Source: Leucobacter sp. (GTDB lineage: Bacteria; Actinomycetota; Actinomycetes; Actinomycetales; Microbacteriaceae). From it: a stretch of 11,979 nucleotides of DNA. The position numbers and the translations under genes were made by a program. This document shows positions 1-5,443 of this stretch, piece by piece. Positions within the stretch are counted from its first letter, which is position 1; every line of letters starts with the position of its first letter. The notes beneath the pieces are model-generated. The model did no database searches and was not told where the DNA came from. It worked only from the letters and a program-made list of their open reading frames with translations. The stretch covers positions 1 through 11,979 of the forward strand of contig JAAZHL010000198.1 of the NCBI GenBank assembly GCA_012510755.1. The letters are read 5' to 3'.

Positions 1-49
1 CTCCCGCGCCCACCACGATCACGTCAGCGTCATTGCTCGCACGAATCAT
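1..49 (-). CDS. N-terminus of a dinucleotide-binding (FAD/NAD(P)) oxidoreductase, cut by the window edge
   Basis: Read on the minus strand from an ATG at 49, the frame stays open to the window edge and encodes MIRASNDADVIVVGAG. The D-V-I-V-V-G-A-G stretch is the first beta strand and glycine-rich turn of a Rossmann fold, typical of the N-terminus of FAD-dependent oxidoreductases, amine oxidases and related flavoproteins (GxGxxG, of which only GxG is inside the window). Only 16 complete codons are present, so substrate and family cannot be given. No good Shine-Dalgarno precedes the ATG, and the frame is also open further upstream, so the start is provisional. The gene diverges from the DUF4177/DUF2165 pair, with about 106 bp between the start codons. 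Confidence 0.6.
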   Translation of the reverse strand, partial: MIRASNDADVIVVGAG

Positions 50-50
50 G

Positions 51-90
51 GCACAAGCATACGCGCAGGCATGCGCACAGGCATGCGCAT
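51..90. repeat. Imperfect 10-12 bp tandem repeat in a divergent intergenic region
   Basis: Units GCACAAGCATAC, GCGCAGGCAT, GCGCACAGGCAT and a partial GCGCAT follow one another directly, and a later CTCAAGCAT near 97-105 resembles the unit end. The repeat is rich in GCATGC/TGCGCA palindromic cores. It lies between the divergent oxidoreductase start (49) and the DUF4177 start (156), where promoters for both would be expected. No convincing -35/-10 pair was recognised in it. It could be a slippage product or a binding-site cluster. Confidence 0.45.
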
Positions 91-155
91 CAGACGCTCA
101 AGCATTGACGCCAGCACCCCCGAATGACAGGCTGGGCTCTGAGGAGGTGCTGCTC

Positions 156-344
156 ATGTACGAGTACACGTTTATCACCATTCCGATCAATCGTCGCAGA
201 GACGGCTTGTCGTTCGACATCGACTACCGTGACGAGATTCGCGAGCAAGCGGCCAAGGGCTGGGAGTTCGTGCAAGCAATATCGCTCGAAGCACATGCGC
301 GACCACGCCTAGACCTCGTGTTCAAGCGAAAGGCATCGTCATGA
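156..344 (+). CDS. Small DUF4177-like protein
   Basis: A 62-residue protein beginning MYEYTFITIPI, with a central D-Y-R-D-E-I-R-E-Q-A-A-K-G-W-E-F-V segment and ending in a basic F-K-R-K. The opening strand (YEY-x-F), followed by an amphipathic helix with a conserved G-W-E-F/L-V, is the pattern of the DUF4177 family of small, functionally uncharacterised bacterial proteins. The frame is open from an ATG at 33, but the extra 41 residues are low-complexity Ala/Gln/Cys coded by the upstream repeat. A strong Shine-Dalgarno (GAGGAGG, 141-147) sits 8 nt before the ATG at 156, so that start was chosen. Its stop overlaps the next start as ATGA at 341-344, indicating translational coupling with the DUF2165-type membrane gene. 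Function is unknown. Confidence 0.75.
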   Translation: MYEYTFITIPINRRRDGLSFDIDYRDEIREQAAKGWEFVQAISLEAHARPRLDLVFKRKASS

Positions 345-868
345 AACAACCCCTGCGCCTGCTGCAGGCCTTCACTGTGTTCTCAGCCGGCCTCTATGGC
401 CTCTTCGTGTTCATGGGCAACCTCATGGACTACGACTCGAACTATCAGTTCGTGCAACACGTGCTCTCGATGGACACGACCTTCGAGGGCAACGCGCTCA
501 TGTGGCGTGCCATCACCGAACCGTGGGTGTGGACCGTCGGCTACATCGGCATCATCGTCGCCGAAGGCGTCTTCGCGGCGCTCGGTTTGATCGGTGGCGT
601 CAAGCTGTTCATGCGCCGCAACGCGAGCGCAGCCTTCTACGATCGTGCCCGTGGCTGGGGTTATGCCGCCTACGGTGTCGGGCTCGCGATCTGGTTCATC
701 GGCTTCATCGTGATCGGCTCAGAGTGGTTTGCCATGTGGCAGTCAAGCATCTGGAACGGCAAAGACACCGCAATGCCGCTCGCCATGCTGTGGGGCACGT
801 TCGCGGTGCTGTTGGCACTGGGCGACCAGTCACACCTGCGCGAAGACGAAGAAGCCGAGGCTCAATAG
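341..868 (+). CDS. DUF2165-type small integral membrane protein
   Basis: A 175-residue protein with four hydrophobic segments at about residues 9-28, 62-90, 106-131 and 144-161. The first and second are separated by a polar loop containing M-D-Y-D-S-N-Y-Q-F-V-Q-H-V-L-S-M-D. That loop (NLMDY-x-(S/T)N-x-x-F-V-x-H-V-L-S-M-D) is the hallmark I associate with DUF2165, a family of predicted small integral membrane proteins without assigned function. The C-terminus is acidic (E-D-E-E-A-E-A) and probably cytoplasmic. The start codon overlaps the stop of the DUF4177-like gene (ATGA), so the two are almost certainly one operon. A hairpin follows the stop by about 40 bp. No catalytic or ligand residues are evident. 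Confidence 0.8.
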   Translation: MKQPLRLLQAFTVFSAGLYGLFVFMGNLMDYDSNYQFVQHVLSMDTTFEGNALMWRAITEPWVWTVGYIGIIVAEGVFAALGLIGGVKLFMRRNASAAFYDRARGWGYAAYGVGLAIWFIGFIVIGSEWFAMWQSSIWNGKDTAMPLAMLWGTFAVLLALGDQSHLREDEEAEAQ

Positions 869-909
869 GCCGCGGTGAGAGGGCACGGTTATTTGTCTCG
901 AGATTGAAT

Positions 910-956
910 GGGCGAGGATCAGGCAGCTCTTGTGTGTGGACCGCCGATCCTCGCCC
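910..956. terminator. Hairpin between convergent genes, probable bidirectional terminator
   Basis: A perfect 11-bp inverted repeat, GGGCGAGGATC at 910-920 and GATCCTCGCCC at 946-956, with a 25-nt loop. It lies between the stop of the DUF2165-type gene (868) and the stop of the convergent NUDIX gene (958), the expected place for a shared terminator. On the plus strand it is followed by CTTATTCTT, a short and impure T-rich run, so efficiency as an intrinsic terminator is uncertain. Confidence 0.55.
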
Positions 957-957
957 C

Positions 958-1380
958 TTATTCTTGTCGCGATTCTTGTCGCGGTTCTTTTCGCGGGGTG
1001 AGCGCCCGAAACACGTGCTCGGTGTTGAGGGGCGCCATATCGGTGCGGGGCTCGGCAGGGTCAACCCACTCGAGTGCTTCGATCTCGGCTCTGATCTCTA
1101 CGCCGTCGACGTAGGGGTGCTCGAACACTTGAGCGACGACGTCAAAGCCTGCCTCATTGGCGGCCGAGGCGCGGAACTCGCCGATAAAGGCGAGCCGCTG
1201 CGGGTCGAGCGCGACCCCCAGCTCTTCTTCGAACTCGCGAAGTGCGGTGTGAGCGGGCGTTTCGCCTGCCTCGGGTTTGCCGCCGGGCAGCATGAACGTG
1301 GTTGTGCCGCGCTTGCGCACATTGAGCACACGGCCGTGAGCATCACGCATCACGACCGCGCTCACGTGAATCTCTTGCAC
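958..1380 (-). CDS. NUDIX hydrolase
   Basis: A 140-residue protein (from GTG at 1380) that is essentially one NUDIX domain. The Nudix box GX5EX7REUXEEXGU is complete at residues 34-56, with the Mg-binding E-E-E at 51-53. The preceding F-M-L-P-G-G is typical, and the fold continues to about residue 128. Such enzymes hydrolyse nucleoside diphosphates linked to another moiety; the substrate (for example oxidised nucleotide or NDP-sugar) cannot be told. The frame is open to an ATG at 1572, but that would lie inside mscL and encode its shadow. The GTG at 1380, 13 nt after the mscL stop, gives the usual N-terminus just before V-S-A-V-V; a GTG at 1365 is also possible. The tail is three charged four-residue repeats coded by 12-bp DNA repeats. 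Likely cotranscribed with mscL. Confidence 0.88.
   Translation of the reverse strand: MQEIHVSAVVMRDAHGRVLNVRKRGTTTFMLPGGKPEAGETPAHTALREFEEELGVALDPQRLAFIGEFRASAANEAGFDVVAQVFEHPYVDGVEIRAEIEALEWVDPAEPRTDMAPLNTEHVFRALTPRKEPRQESRQE
961..996. repeat. Three tandem 12-bp repeats coding the NUDIX C-terminal tail
   Basis: Units TTCTTGTCGCGA (961-972), TTCTTGTCGCGG (973-984) and TTCTTTTCGCGG (985-996) are contiguous and differ at one or two positions. Read on the minus strand they encode PRKE, PRQE and SRQE, the last 12 residues of the NUDIX protein. Because the period is a multiple of three, copy number can change without breaking the frame. Confidence 0.8.
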
Positions 1381-1393
1381 GTGCGTGTTCGCG

Positions 1394-1864
1394 TTACGCG
1401 CCGTGCGCGCCCTTGCTTGGTGCGCCGTCAGCAGTGCCTGCGCTGCCTGCTGCGCCCGTGCTGCCTGCTGCGCGTTCGCGTGCGGCGAGCAGATCGCGAA
1501 TCTCAGTGAGCAGGTCGGTCTCGGTCGCCTCGGCTTCTTCTTCCTCAGGCTTGTGCCCGTGCTTGCGCACATATGCGGCCTCGTTGAGCTTGTTCATCGG
1601 CAAGATGATCGCAAAGTAGACGACTGCTGCGATGAGCACGAAGTTGATGACTGCGCCGAGCACTGCGCCGATGCCCAGCGAGATGGGGCCAAGCTGCCAG
1701 ACGGCCTTGTTGATCTCGTCGGCGTTGAAGATCGCGGCGATGATGGGGTTAAAGATGCCGTCGACGAGCGAGTTCACGATTGAAGTAAATGCTGCGCCAA
1801 TGATGACTGCGACCGCAAGCTCAATAACGTTGCCGCGCATAATGAATTCTTTGAATCCCTTCAT
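1394..1864 (-). CDS. mscL: Large-conductance mechanosensitive channel MscL
   Basis: A 156-residue protein beginning M-K-G-F-K-E-F-I-M-R-G-N-V-I-E-L-A-V-A-V-I, the diagnostic MscL N-terminal amphipathic helix and pore-lining TM1. TM1 spans about residues 13-43, including the constriction region with Gly23, and TM2 about 66-90. A cytoplasmic helix with D-L-L-T-E-I-R-D-L-L (117-126) follows a Glu-rich linker (107-112). The protein forms a homopentameric inner-membrane pore that opens under membrane tension and releases solutes during hypo-osmotic shock. The last 24 residues are a Gly/Ala/Ser-rich tail beyond the usual C-terminal helix, making the protein slightly longer than typical. A Shine-Dalgarno (GAAAGGGG) lies about 6 nt before the ATG. 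The NUDIX gene follows 13 nt after the stop, so the two are probably one operon. Confidence 0.96.
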   Translation of the reverse strand: MKGFKEFIMRGNVIELAVAVIIGAAFTSIVNSLVDGIFNPIIAAIFNADEINKAVWQLGPISLGIGAVLGAVINFVLIAAVVYFAIILPMNKLNEAAYVRKHGHKPEEEEAEATETDLLTEIRDLLAARERAAGSTGAAGSAGTADGAPSKGAHGA

Positions 1865-1993
1865 GAGGGCCCCTTTCGTTAGGCGCTCGGTCGGTGAAAA
1901 GCGCTCAAAACTACCCTAACGTTCAACTTCAGACTGAAGGGTGAAGCGACGGGTCTATTTGTGGCGTCTTGGTGCCGCAGCCTCGTTTTGTGC

Positions 1994-2074
1994 CGGTTTC
2001 GTTCGCATGTCTGTAATGGTCGGTCTCGATCGTAGACCTATAACGCTCGGTCTCGTTCGCGTGTCTGTAATACC
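1994..2074. repeat. Three tandem 27-bp units upstream of hutU
   Basis: Units occupy 1994-2020, 2021-2047 and 2048-2074 with no spacer. The first 24 bases of units 1 and 3 differ at only two positions; unit 2 matches unit 1 at 18 of 27. Each starts CGGTYTCGWTCG. Units 1 and 3 both contain GTCTGTAAT, the left half of the hut operator, but only unit 3 is followed by the matching right half (CCAGACA, crossing the unit border). Unit 2 instead carries its own small palindrome GGTCTCGATCGTAGACC (2022-2038). This looks like a duplicated operator region in which two copies have decayed or serve as half-sites. Confidence 0.75.
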
Positions 2075-2079
2075 AGACA
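2062..2079 (+). promoter_or_regulatory. Probable HutR operator upstream of hutU
   Basis: TGTCTGTAATACCAGACA is an imperfect palindrome with 6-bp arms (TGTCTG/CAGACA) and a 6-bp centre. It contains an exact match to TCTGwwATwCCAGA, the motif I recall being reported for the IclR-type HutR of Corynebacterium. A near-identical site lies upstream of hutH at 11938-11955 in the same orientation relative to the gene. It ends 75 bp before the hutU start. If the promoter suggested at 2098-2126 is real, the site is centred near -62, more typical of activation than of blocking repression. Confidence 0.75.
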
Positions 2080-2097
2080 GAGGGCTCGCGTTTCGTG

Positions 2098-2126
2098 TTG
2101 TTCAGACTCAAGCAACGGTGTGTGAT
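2098..2126 (+). promoter_or_regulatory. Candidate hutU promoter
   Basis: TTGTTC (2098-2103), a 17-bp spacer, and TGTGAT (2121-2126) form a weak sigma-70-like pair, giving a start near 2133 and a short leader before the Shine-Dalgarno at 2142-2146. Both hexamers deviate from consensus (3/6 and 4/6), as expected for an activator-dependent promoter. The assignment is tentative. Confidence 0.3.
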
Positions 2127-2154
2127 TGAGACAACTCAAGCGAAAGGCACCATC

Positions 2155-3882
2155 ATGGCACTTTCAGGCGCACGCCCCGTTCGCGCCCCACGCGGCACCG
2201 AACTCAGCGCGAAGAGCTGGCAAACCGAGGCCCCGCTGCGCATGCTCATGAACAACCTCGACCCAGAGGTTGCCGAACGCCCCGACGACCTCGTCGTCTA
2301 CGGCGGCACCGGCCGAGCAGCGCGCAGCTGGCAAGCATTCGACGCGATCGTTGACACCCTGCGCGACCTCGAAGACGACGAGACCCTGCTCGTGCAATCG
2401 GGCAAACCCGTTGGCGTGTTTCGCACGAACGTGTGGGCACCGCGGGTGCTGCTCGCCAACTCAAATCTCGTGGGCGACTGGGCGACGTGGCCAGAGTTCC
2501 GCAAGCTCGAAGCCGAAGGGCTCATGATGTACGGTCAGATGACGGCCGGGTCGTGGATCTACATCGGCACCCAAGGCATCTTGCAAGGCACCTATGAGAC
2601 CTTCGCCGCGGCCGGGCGAAAACTGCAGGGCCAGGGTCGCATCGCTGCGGTCGCAGACAAGGGCCCGCTGGCGGGCACAATCACCCTGACCGGTGGGTGC
2701 GGCGGCATGGGCGGCGCACAGCCACTCGCAGTCACCCTCAACGACGGAGCCTGCCTCATCGTCGACGTCGACAAGACCCGACTTGAGCGCCGAGTCGGCA
2801 AACGCTACCTCGACGAGATCGCCGAAGACCTCGATGACGCGATCGCGAAGGTGCAACAGGCCCGCGATGAGCAGCGCGGGTGGTCAGTGGGTCTCGTCGG
2901 CAATGCAGCCGAGGTGTTTCCTGAGGTGCTGCGACGCCACCAGGCAGGCGACGTCACCATCGACCTCGTAACCGACCAGACTTCAGCGCACGACCCGCTC
3001 TCGTATTTGCCCATTGGCTATCAGGTCGAGGATCGCTTGGCGCGGGCAGAGGCCGACCCCGAAGGTTTTACGCGCGACGCGCAGGCCTCGATGGCGGCGC
3101 ACGTGCAGGCCATGGTCGAGTTTCAAGACGCCGGCGCTGAAGTGTTCGACTACGGCAACTCGATTCGCGACGAGGCGCGCAAAGGCGGCTACGACCGAGC
3201 CTTCGAATTCGAGGGCTTCGTGCCCGCCTACATTCGGCCGCTGTTCTGCGAAGGCCTCGGCCCGTTCCGGTGGGTGGCGCTCTCTGGCGACCCCGAAGAC
3301 ATTCGCGTGACCGATGAGGCGCTCAAAGAACTCTTTCCCGAGAACACACACCTGCACAACTGGCTCGACGCGGCCGCCGAACGCGTCGAGTTCGAAGGGC
3401 TGCCCGCACGCATCTGCTGGCTGGGATACGGCGAACGGCATCAGGCAGGGCTGCTCTTCAACCGCCTCGTCGCCGAGGGCAAAGTGAAGGCGCCGATTGT
3501 GATTGGGCGCGACCACCTCGACTCTGGTTCGGTGGCCTCGCCCTACCGCGAGACCGAAGCAATGGCCGATGGCAGTGACGCGGTCGCCGACTGGCCACTG
3601 CTCAACGCACTCACCGCAGCATCCTCCGGGGCGACATGGGTGTCGCTGCACCACGGTGGTGGGGTCGGCATCGGGCGATCGATTCACTCGGGGCAGGTGT
3701 CGGTCGCTGACGGCACGGCGCTCGCCGCCCAGAAGCTCGAGCGGTTGCTCACGAACGACCCAGGCATGGGCGTGATTCGTCACGTCGACGCGGGCTACCA
3801 GCGGGCAGCAGAGGTCGCCGAGCAGCGCGGGGTTCGAGTGCCGATTGCTCCCACCGTTCGCAACACCGATCGGGCGTGGTGA
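2155..3882 (+). CDS. hutU: Urocanate hydratase (urocanase)
   Basis: A 575-residue enzyme that converts urocanate and water to 4-imidazolone-5-propionate using tightly bound NAD+, the second step of histidine degradation, in the cytoplasm. Nearly the whole length is recognisable: S-W-Q-T-E-A-P-L-R-M-L-M-N-N-L-D-P (21-37), Y-G-G-T-G-R-A-A-R (49-57), the glycine-rich NAD-binding T-G-G-C-G-G-M-G-G-A-Q-P (179-190), R-P-L-F-C (361-365), and F-E-G-L-P-A-R-I-C-W-L-G (413-424). Cys421 in this last motif corresponds to the active-site cysteine of the urocanase signature. Length matches the family (about 550-580). The ATG at 2155 was preferred to an upstream in-frame ATG at 2095 because AAAGG (2142-2146) precedes it at 8 nt and the protein then starts like its relatives. 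The stop codon lies inside the outer arm of a large inverted repeat separating it from hutI. Confidence 0.97.
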   Translation: MALSGARPVRAPRGTELSAKSWQTEAPLRMLMNNLDPEVAERPDDLVVYGGTGRAARSWQAFDAIVDTLRDLEDDETLLVQSGKPVGVFRTNVWAPRVLLANSNLVGDWATWPEFRKLEAEGLMMYGQMTAGSWIYIGTQGILQGTYETFAAAGRKLQGQGRIAAVADKGPLAGTITLTGGCGGMGGAQPLAVTLNDGACLIVDVDKTRLERRVGKRYLDEIAEDLDDAIAKVQQARDEQRGWSVGLVGNAAEVFPEVLRRHQAGDVTIDLVTDQTSAHDPLSYLPIGYQVEDRLARAEADPEGFTRDAQASMAAHVQAMVEFQDAGAEVFDYGNSIRDEARKGGYDRAFEFEGFVPAYIRPLFCEGLGPFRWVALSGDPEDIRVTDEALKELFPENTHLHNWLDAAAERVEFEGLPARICWLGYGERHQAGLLFNRLVAEGKVKAPIVIGRDHLDSGSVASPYRETEAMADGSDAVADWPLLNALTAASSGATWVSLHHGGGVGIGRSIHSGQVSVADGTALAAQKLERLLTNDPGMGVIRHVDAGYQRAAEVAEQRGVRVPIAPTVRNTDRAW

Positions 3883-4016
3883 GGGGTTCGCAGCGCGGGT
3901 GTGGGGTGTGCGTGTTCAGCGCAACATTGCGTCTTCGAAGTGTGCAAGTTCGCACACTTCTCAGCCTCAAAAGCGCCAAACACGCACACCCCACACCCGC
4001 GCTGCGAACGCACCAC
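3876..4016. repeat. Large compound inverted repeat between hutU and hutI
   Basis: Perfect 31-bp arms at 3886-3916 and 3979-4009, extended outward across a small bulge by GTGGTG (3876-3881) paired with CACCAC (4011-4016). Inside the 62-bp loop are two further hairpins: CGCAA-CA-TTGCG (3920-3931) and GAAGTGTGC/GCACACTTC (3937-3945 with 3952-3960). The whole folds as one long stem with a branched head. It overlaps the hutU stop and ends about 75 bp before hutI. There is no T-run after the right arm, so it is not a classical intrinsic terminator. It could limit read-through, stabilise the hutU transcript end, or be a member of a dispersed palindromic repeat family. Confidence 0.9.
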
Positions 4017-4091
4017 ACCCCGCCAAGCGCGCTAAGAACGCCACCCCCGTGCGCACACCATCAGGCACCATAAGTATGTAAAGGTAGACCC

Positions 4092-5330
4092 ATGGCCCGC
4101 ACACTGCTGATCGACAACATCGGCGAATTGACGACCAACGACCCGGCGCTCGGTGAAGGTGTCGGCGGTCGGCTCACGCATGCCGCCGTGGTGATCGAGG
4201 GTGAGCGCATCGCGTGGGTGGGCGCGGCCAGTGACGCCCCCGACGCCGATGAGCGGTTCGACGCCGCGGGGCGCGCCCTGCTGCCCGGCTGGGTCGACTC
4301 GCACACGCACATGGTGTTCGCGGGCGACCGCACCGCCGAATTCGAAGCGCGCATGGCTGGGCAGGCATATGCCGCTGGCGGCATCAACGTCACCGTCGAA
4401 GCAACCCGCGGGGCCTCAGACGCTTCGCTCGCCGCCAATCTTGGGCGCCTCGTGGCAGAGGGGCGACGCGGCGGCACGACCACTTTCGAGACCAAAACGG
4501 GCTATGGGCTGACCGTCGAAGACGAAGTGCGCAGCGCCCGCATCGCTGCCCAGCACGCGGACGCGGTGACCTTTCTTGGCGCCCATGTCGTGCCCGAAGG
4601 TGCAGACCCCGCCGCCTATCTCGATCTCGTGACGGGGCCAATGCTCGACGCAGTCGCGCCGCACGTCAACGCGGTCGACGTGTTCTGCGAAACAGGCGCG
4701 TTTGACGAAGCGGCGACTCGACGGGTGCTCGAAGCCGCAGCAGCGAAAGGGCTCGCCACCCGCGTGCACGGCAACCAGCTTGGCCACGGCCCGGGCGTGC
4801 GACTCGCGGTCAAACACGGCTCGTTGAGCGTCGACCATGTCGCATTTCTCAGCGACGAAGACGTCGAAGCTCTTGCAGGTTCCTGGCAACACTCGGCACA
4901 CGGCGACGGCCCCCGCGGCACCGTGGCGACCGTCTTGCCCGCGTGCGACCTCTCGACGCGCATGCCATTTGCTCCCGCGCGAGAACTGCTTGATGCGGGC
5001 GCAGTCGTCGCAATCGCCTCAAACTGCAACCCCGGCACCTCATACACCACCTCGATGTCGTTCTGTGTGACCACCGCAGTGCTGCAGATGCAGCTGACGG
5101 TGCAAGAAGCGGTGCGGGCGGCCACGCTGGGCGGGGCGATTGCACTCGACATGCACCGCGATGGTTGGGTTGATGCGCGCGGCCACGCGCAGCCCCGCAT
5201 CGGGGTGATCGCCCCCGGCGCACGGGCCGACCTGCAACTGCTTGACGCGCCCTCAACCACCCACCTTGCATACCGCCCGGGCGTGCCGCTCACCAGTGCG
5301 GTGTGGGCGAAAGGGGCTCGAGTGGTGTGA
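4092..5330 (+). CDS. hutI: Imidazolonepropionase
   Basis: A 412-residue amidohydrolase-superfamily enzyme that opens the imidazolone ring of 4-imidazolone-5-propionate to give N-formimino-L-glutamate, step three of histidine degradation. The TIM-barrel metal motif D-S-H-T-H (69-73, ligands His71 and His73) is present, followed by V-F-A-G-D-R-T-A-E-F, the substrate loop K-T-G-Y-G-L (135-140), V-H-G-N-Q (225-229, His226), V-D-H (247-249), and the final S-N-C-N-P-G-T-S-Y-T-T-S-M (310-322). In the family the residue at 311 is expected to be Asp (metal ligand and proton acceptor); here the codon at 5022-5024 is AAC (Asn). HGNQ instead of HADE is, as I recall, normal for actinobacterial HutI. AAAGG lies 7 nt before the ATG. 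Length is normal and the frame intact. Confidence 0.95.
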   Translation: MARTLLIDNIGELTTNDPALGEGVGGRLTHAAVVIEGERIAWVGAASDAPDADERFDAAGRALLPGWVDSHTHMVFAGDRTAEFEARMAGQAYAAGGINVTVEATRGASDASLAANLGRLVAEGRRGGTTTFETKTGYGLTVEDEVRSARIAAQHADAVTFLGAHVVPEGADPAAYLDLVTGPMLDAVAPHVNAVDVFCETGAFDEAATRRVLEAAAAKGLATRVHGNQLGHGPGVRLAVKHGSLSVDHVAFLSDEDVEALAGSWQHSAHGDGPRGTVATVLPACDLSTRMPFAPARELLDAGAVVAIASNCNPGTSYTTSMSFCVTTAVLQMQLTVQEAVRAATLGGAIALDMHRDGWVDARGHAQPRIGVIAPGARADLQLLDAPSTTHLAYRPGVPLTSAVWAKGARVV

Positions 5331-5443
5331 GGCTGGCTGATCCTCGCCCTCGCTCTCTCACACGCACATCGCGCACCCTCACGTGGCCACCAAGCGGTAC
5401 TCTAAACGCAACCCCCAGACCGGCGGCCCCTGAGGAGGAGCCG

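Noticed and set aside
33..155. Upstream in-frame extension of the DUF4177-like gene from ATG 33
   Set aside because: The extra 41 residues are low-complexity and coded by the intergenic repeat. The Shine-Dalgarno at 141-147 clearly serves the ATG at 156, and the family begins there.
502..1509. 335-codon plus-strand open frame
   Set aside because: It runs through DUF2165 in another frame and antisense to NUDIX and mscL. It is Arg/His-rich without domains, a typical shadow in GC-rich DNA.
1381..1572. Longer NUDIX start at ATG 1572
   Set aside because: It would overlap about 180 bases of mscL and add a basic segment with no NUDIX similarity. GTG 1380 gives the normal family N-terminus.
1994..2074. 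CRISPR-like array
   Set aside because: The units are directly tandem without unique spacers, there are only three, they diverge strongly, and no cas genes are present.
1929..2111. Minus-strand open frame of 60 codons with a repeated 9-residue pattern (H-A-N-E-T ...)
   Set aside because: The peptide repeat is a by-product of the 27-bp DNA units (27 = 9 codons). There is no ribosome-binding site, and the region fits the hutU control region better.
3795..4081. Short frames on both strands across the hutU-hutI gap that encode nearly the same peptide start (M-V-R-x-Q-R-G-C-G-V-C-V-F)
   Set aside because: The similarity is caused by the perfect inverted repeat, which reads the same on both strands. 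No ribosome-binding sites or family similarity.
5410..5421. Possible third HutR site before the SulP gene
   Set aside because: Only the right half (CCAGAC, 5415-5420) is present. The left half does not match GTCTGTAAT, so it is not distinguishable from chance.
5303..5443. Upstream in-frame start of the SulP gene at ATG 5303
   Set aside because: It would overlap the hutI end. The added 47 residues are Pro/Arg/Thr-rich without a transmembrane or family match, and the strong GGAGGAG supports ATG 5444.
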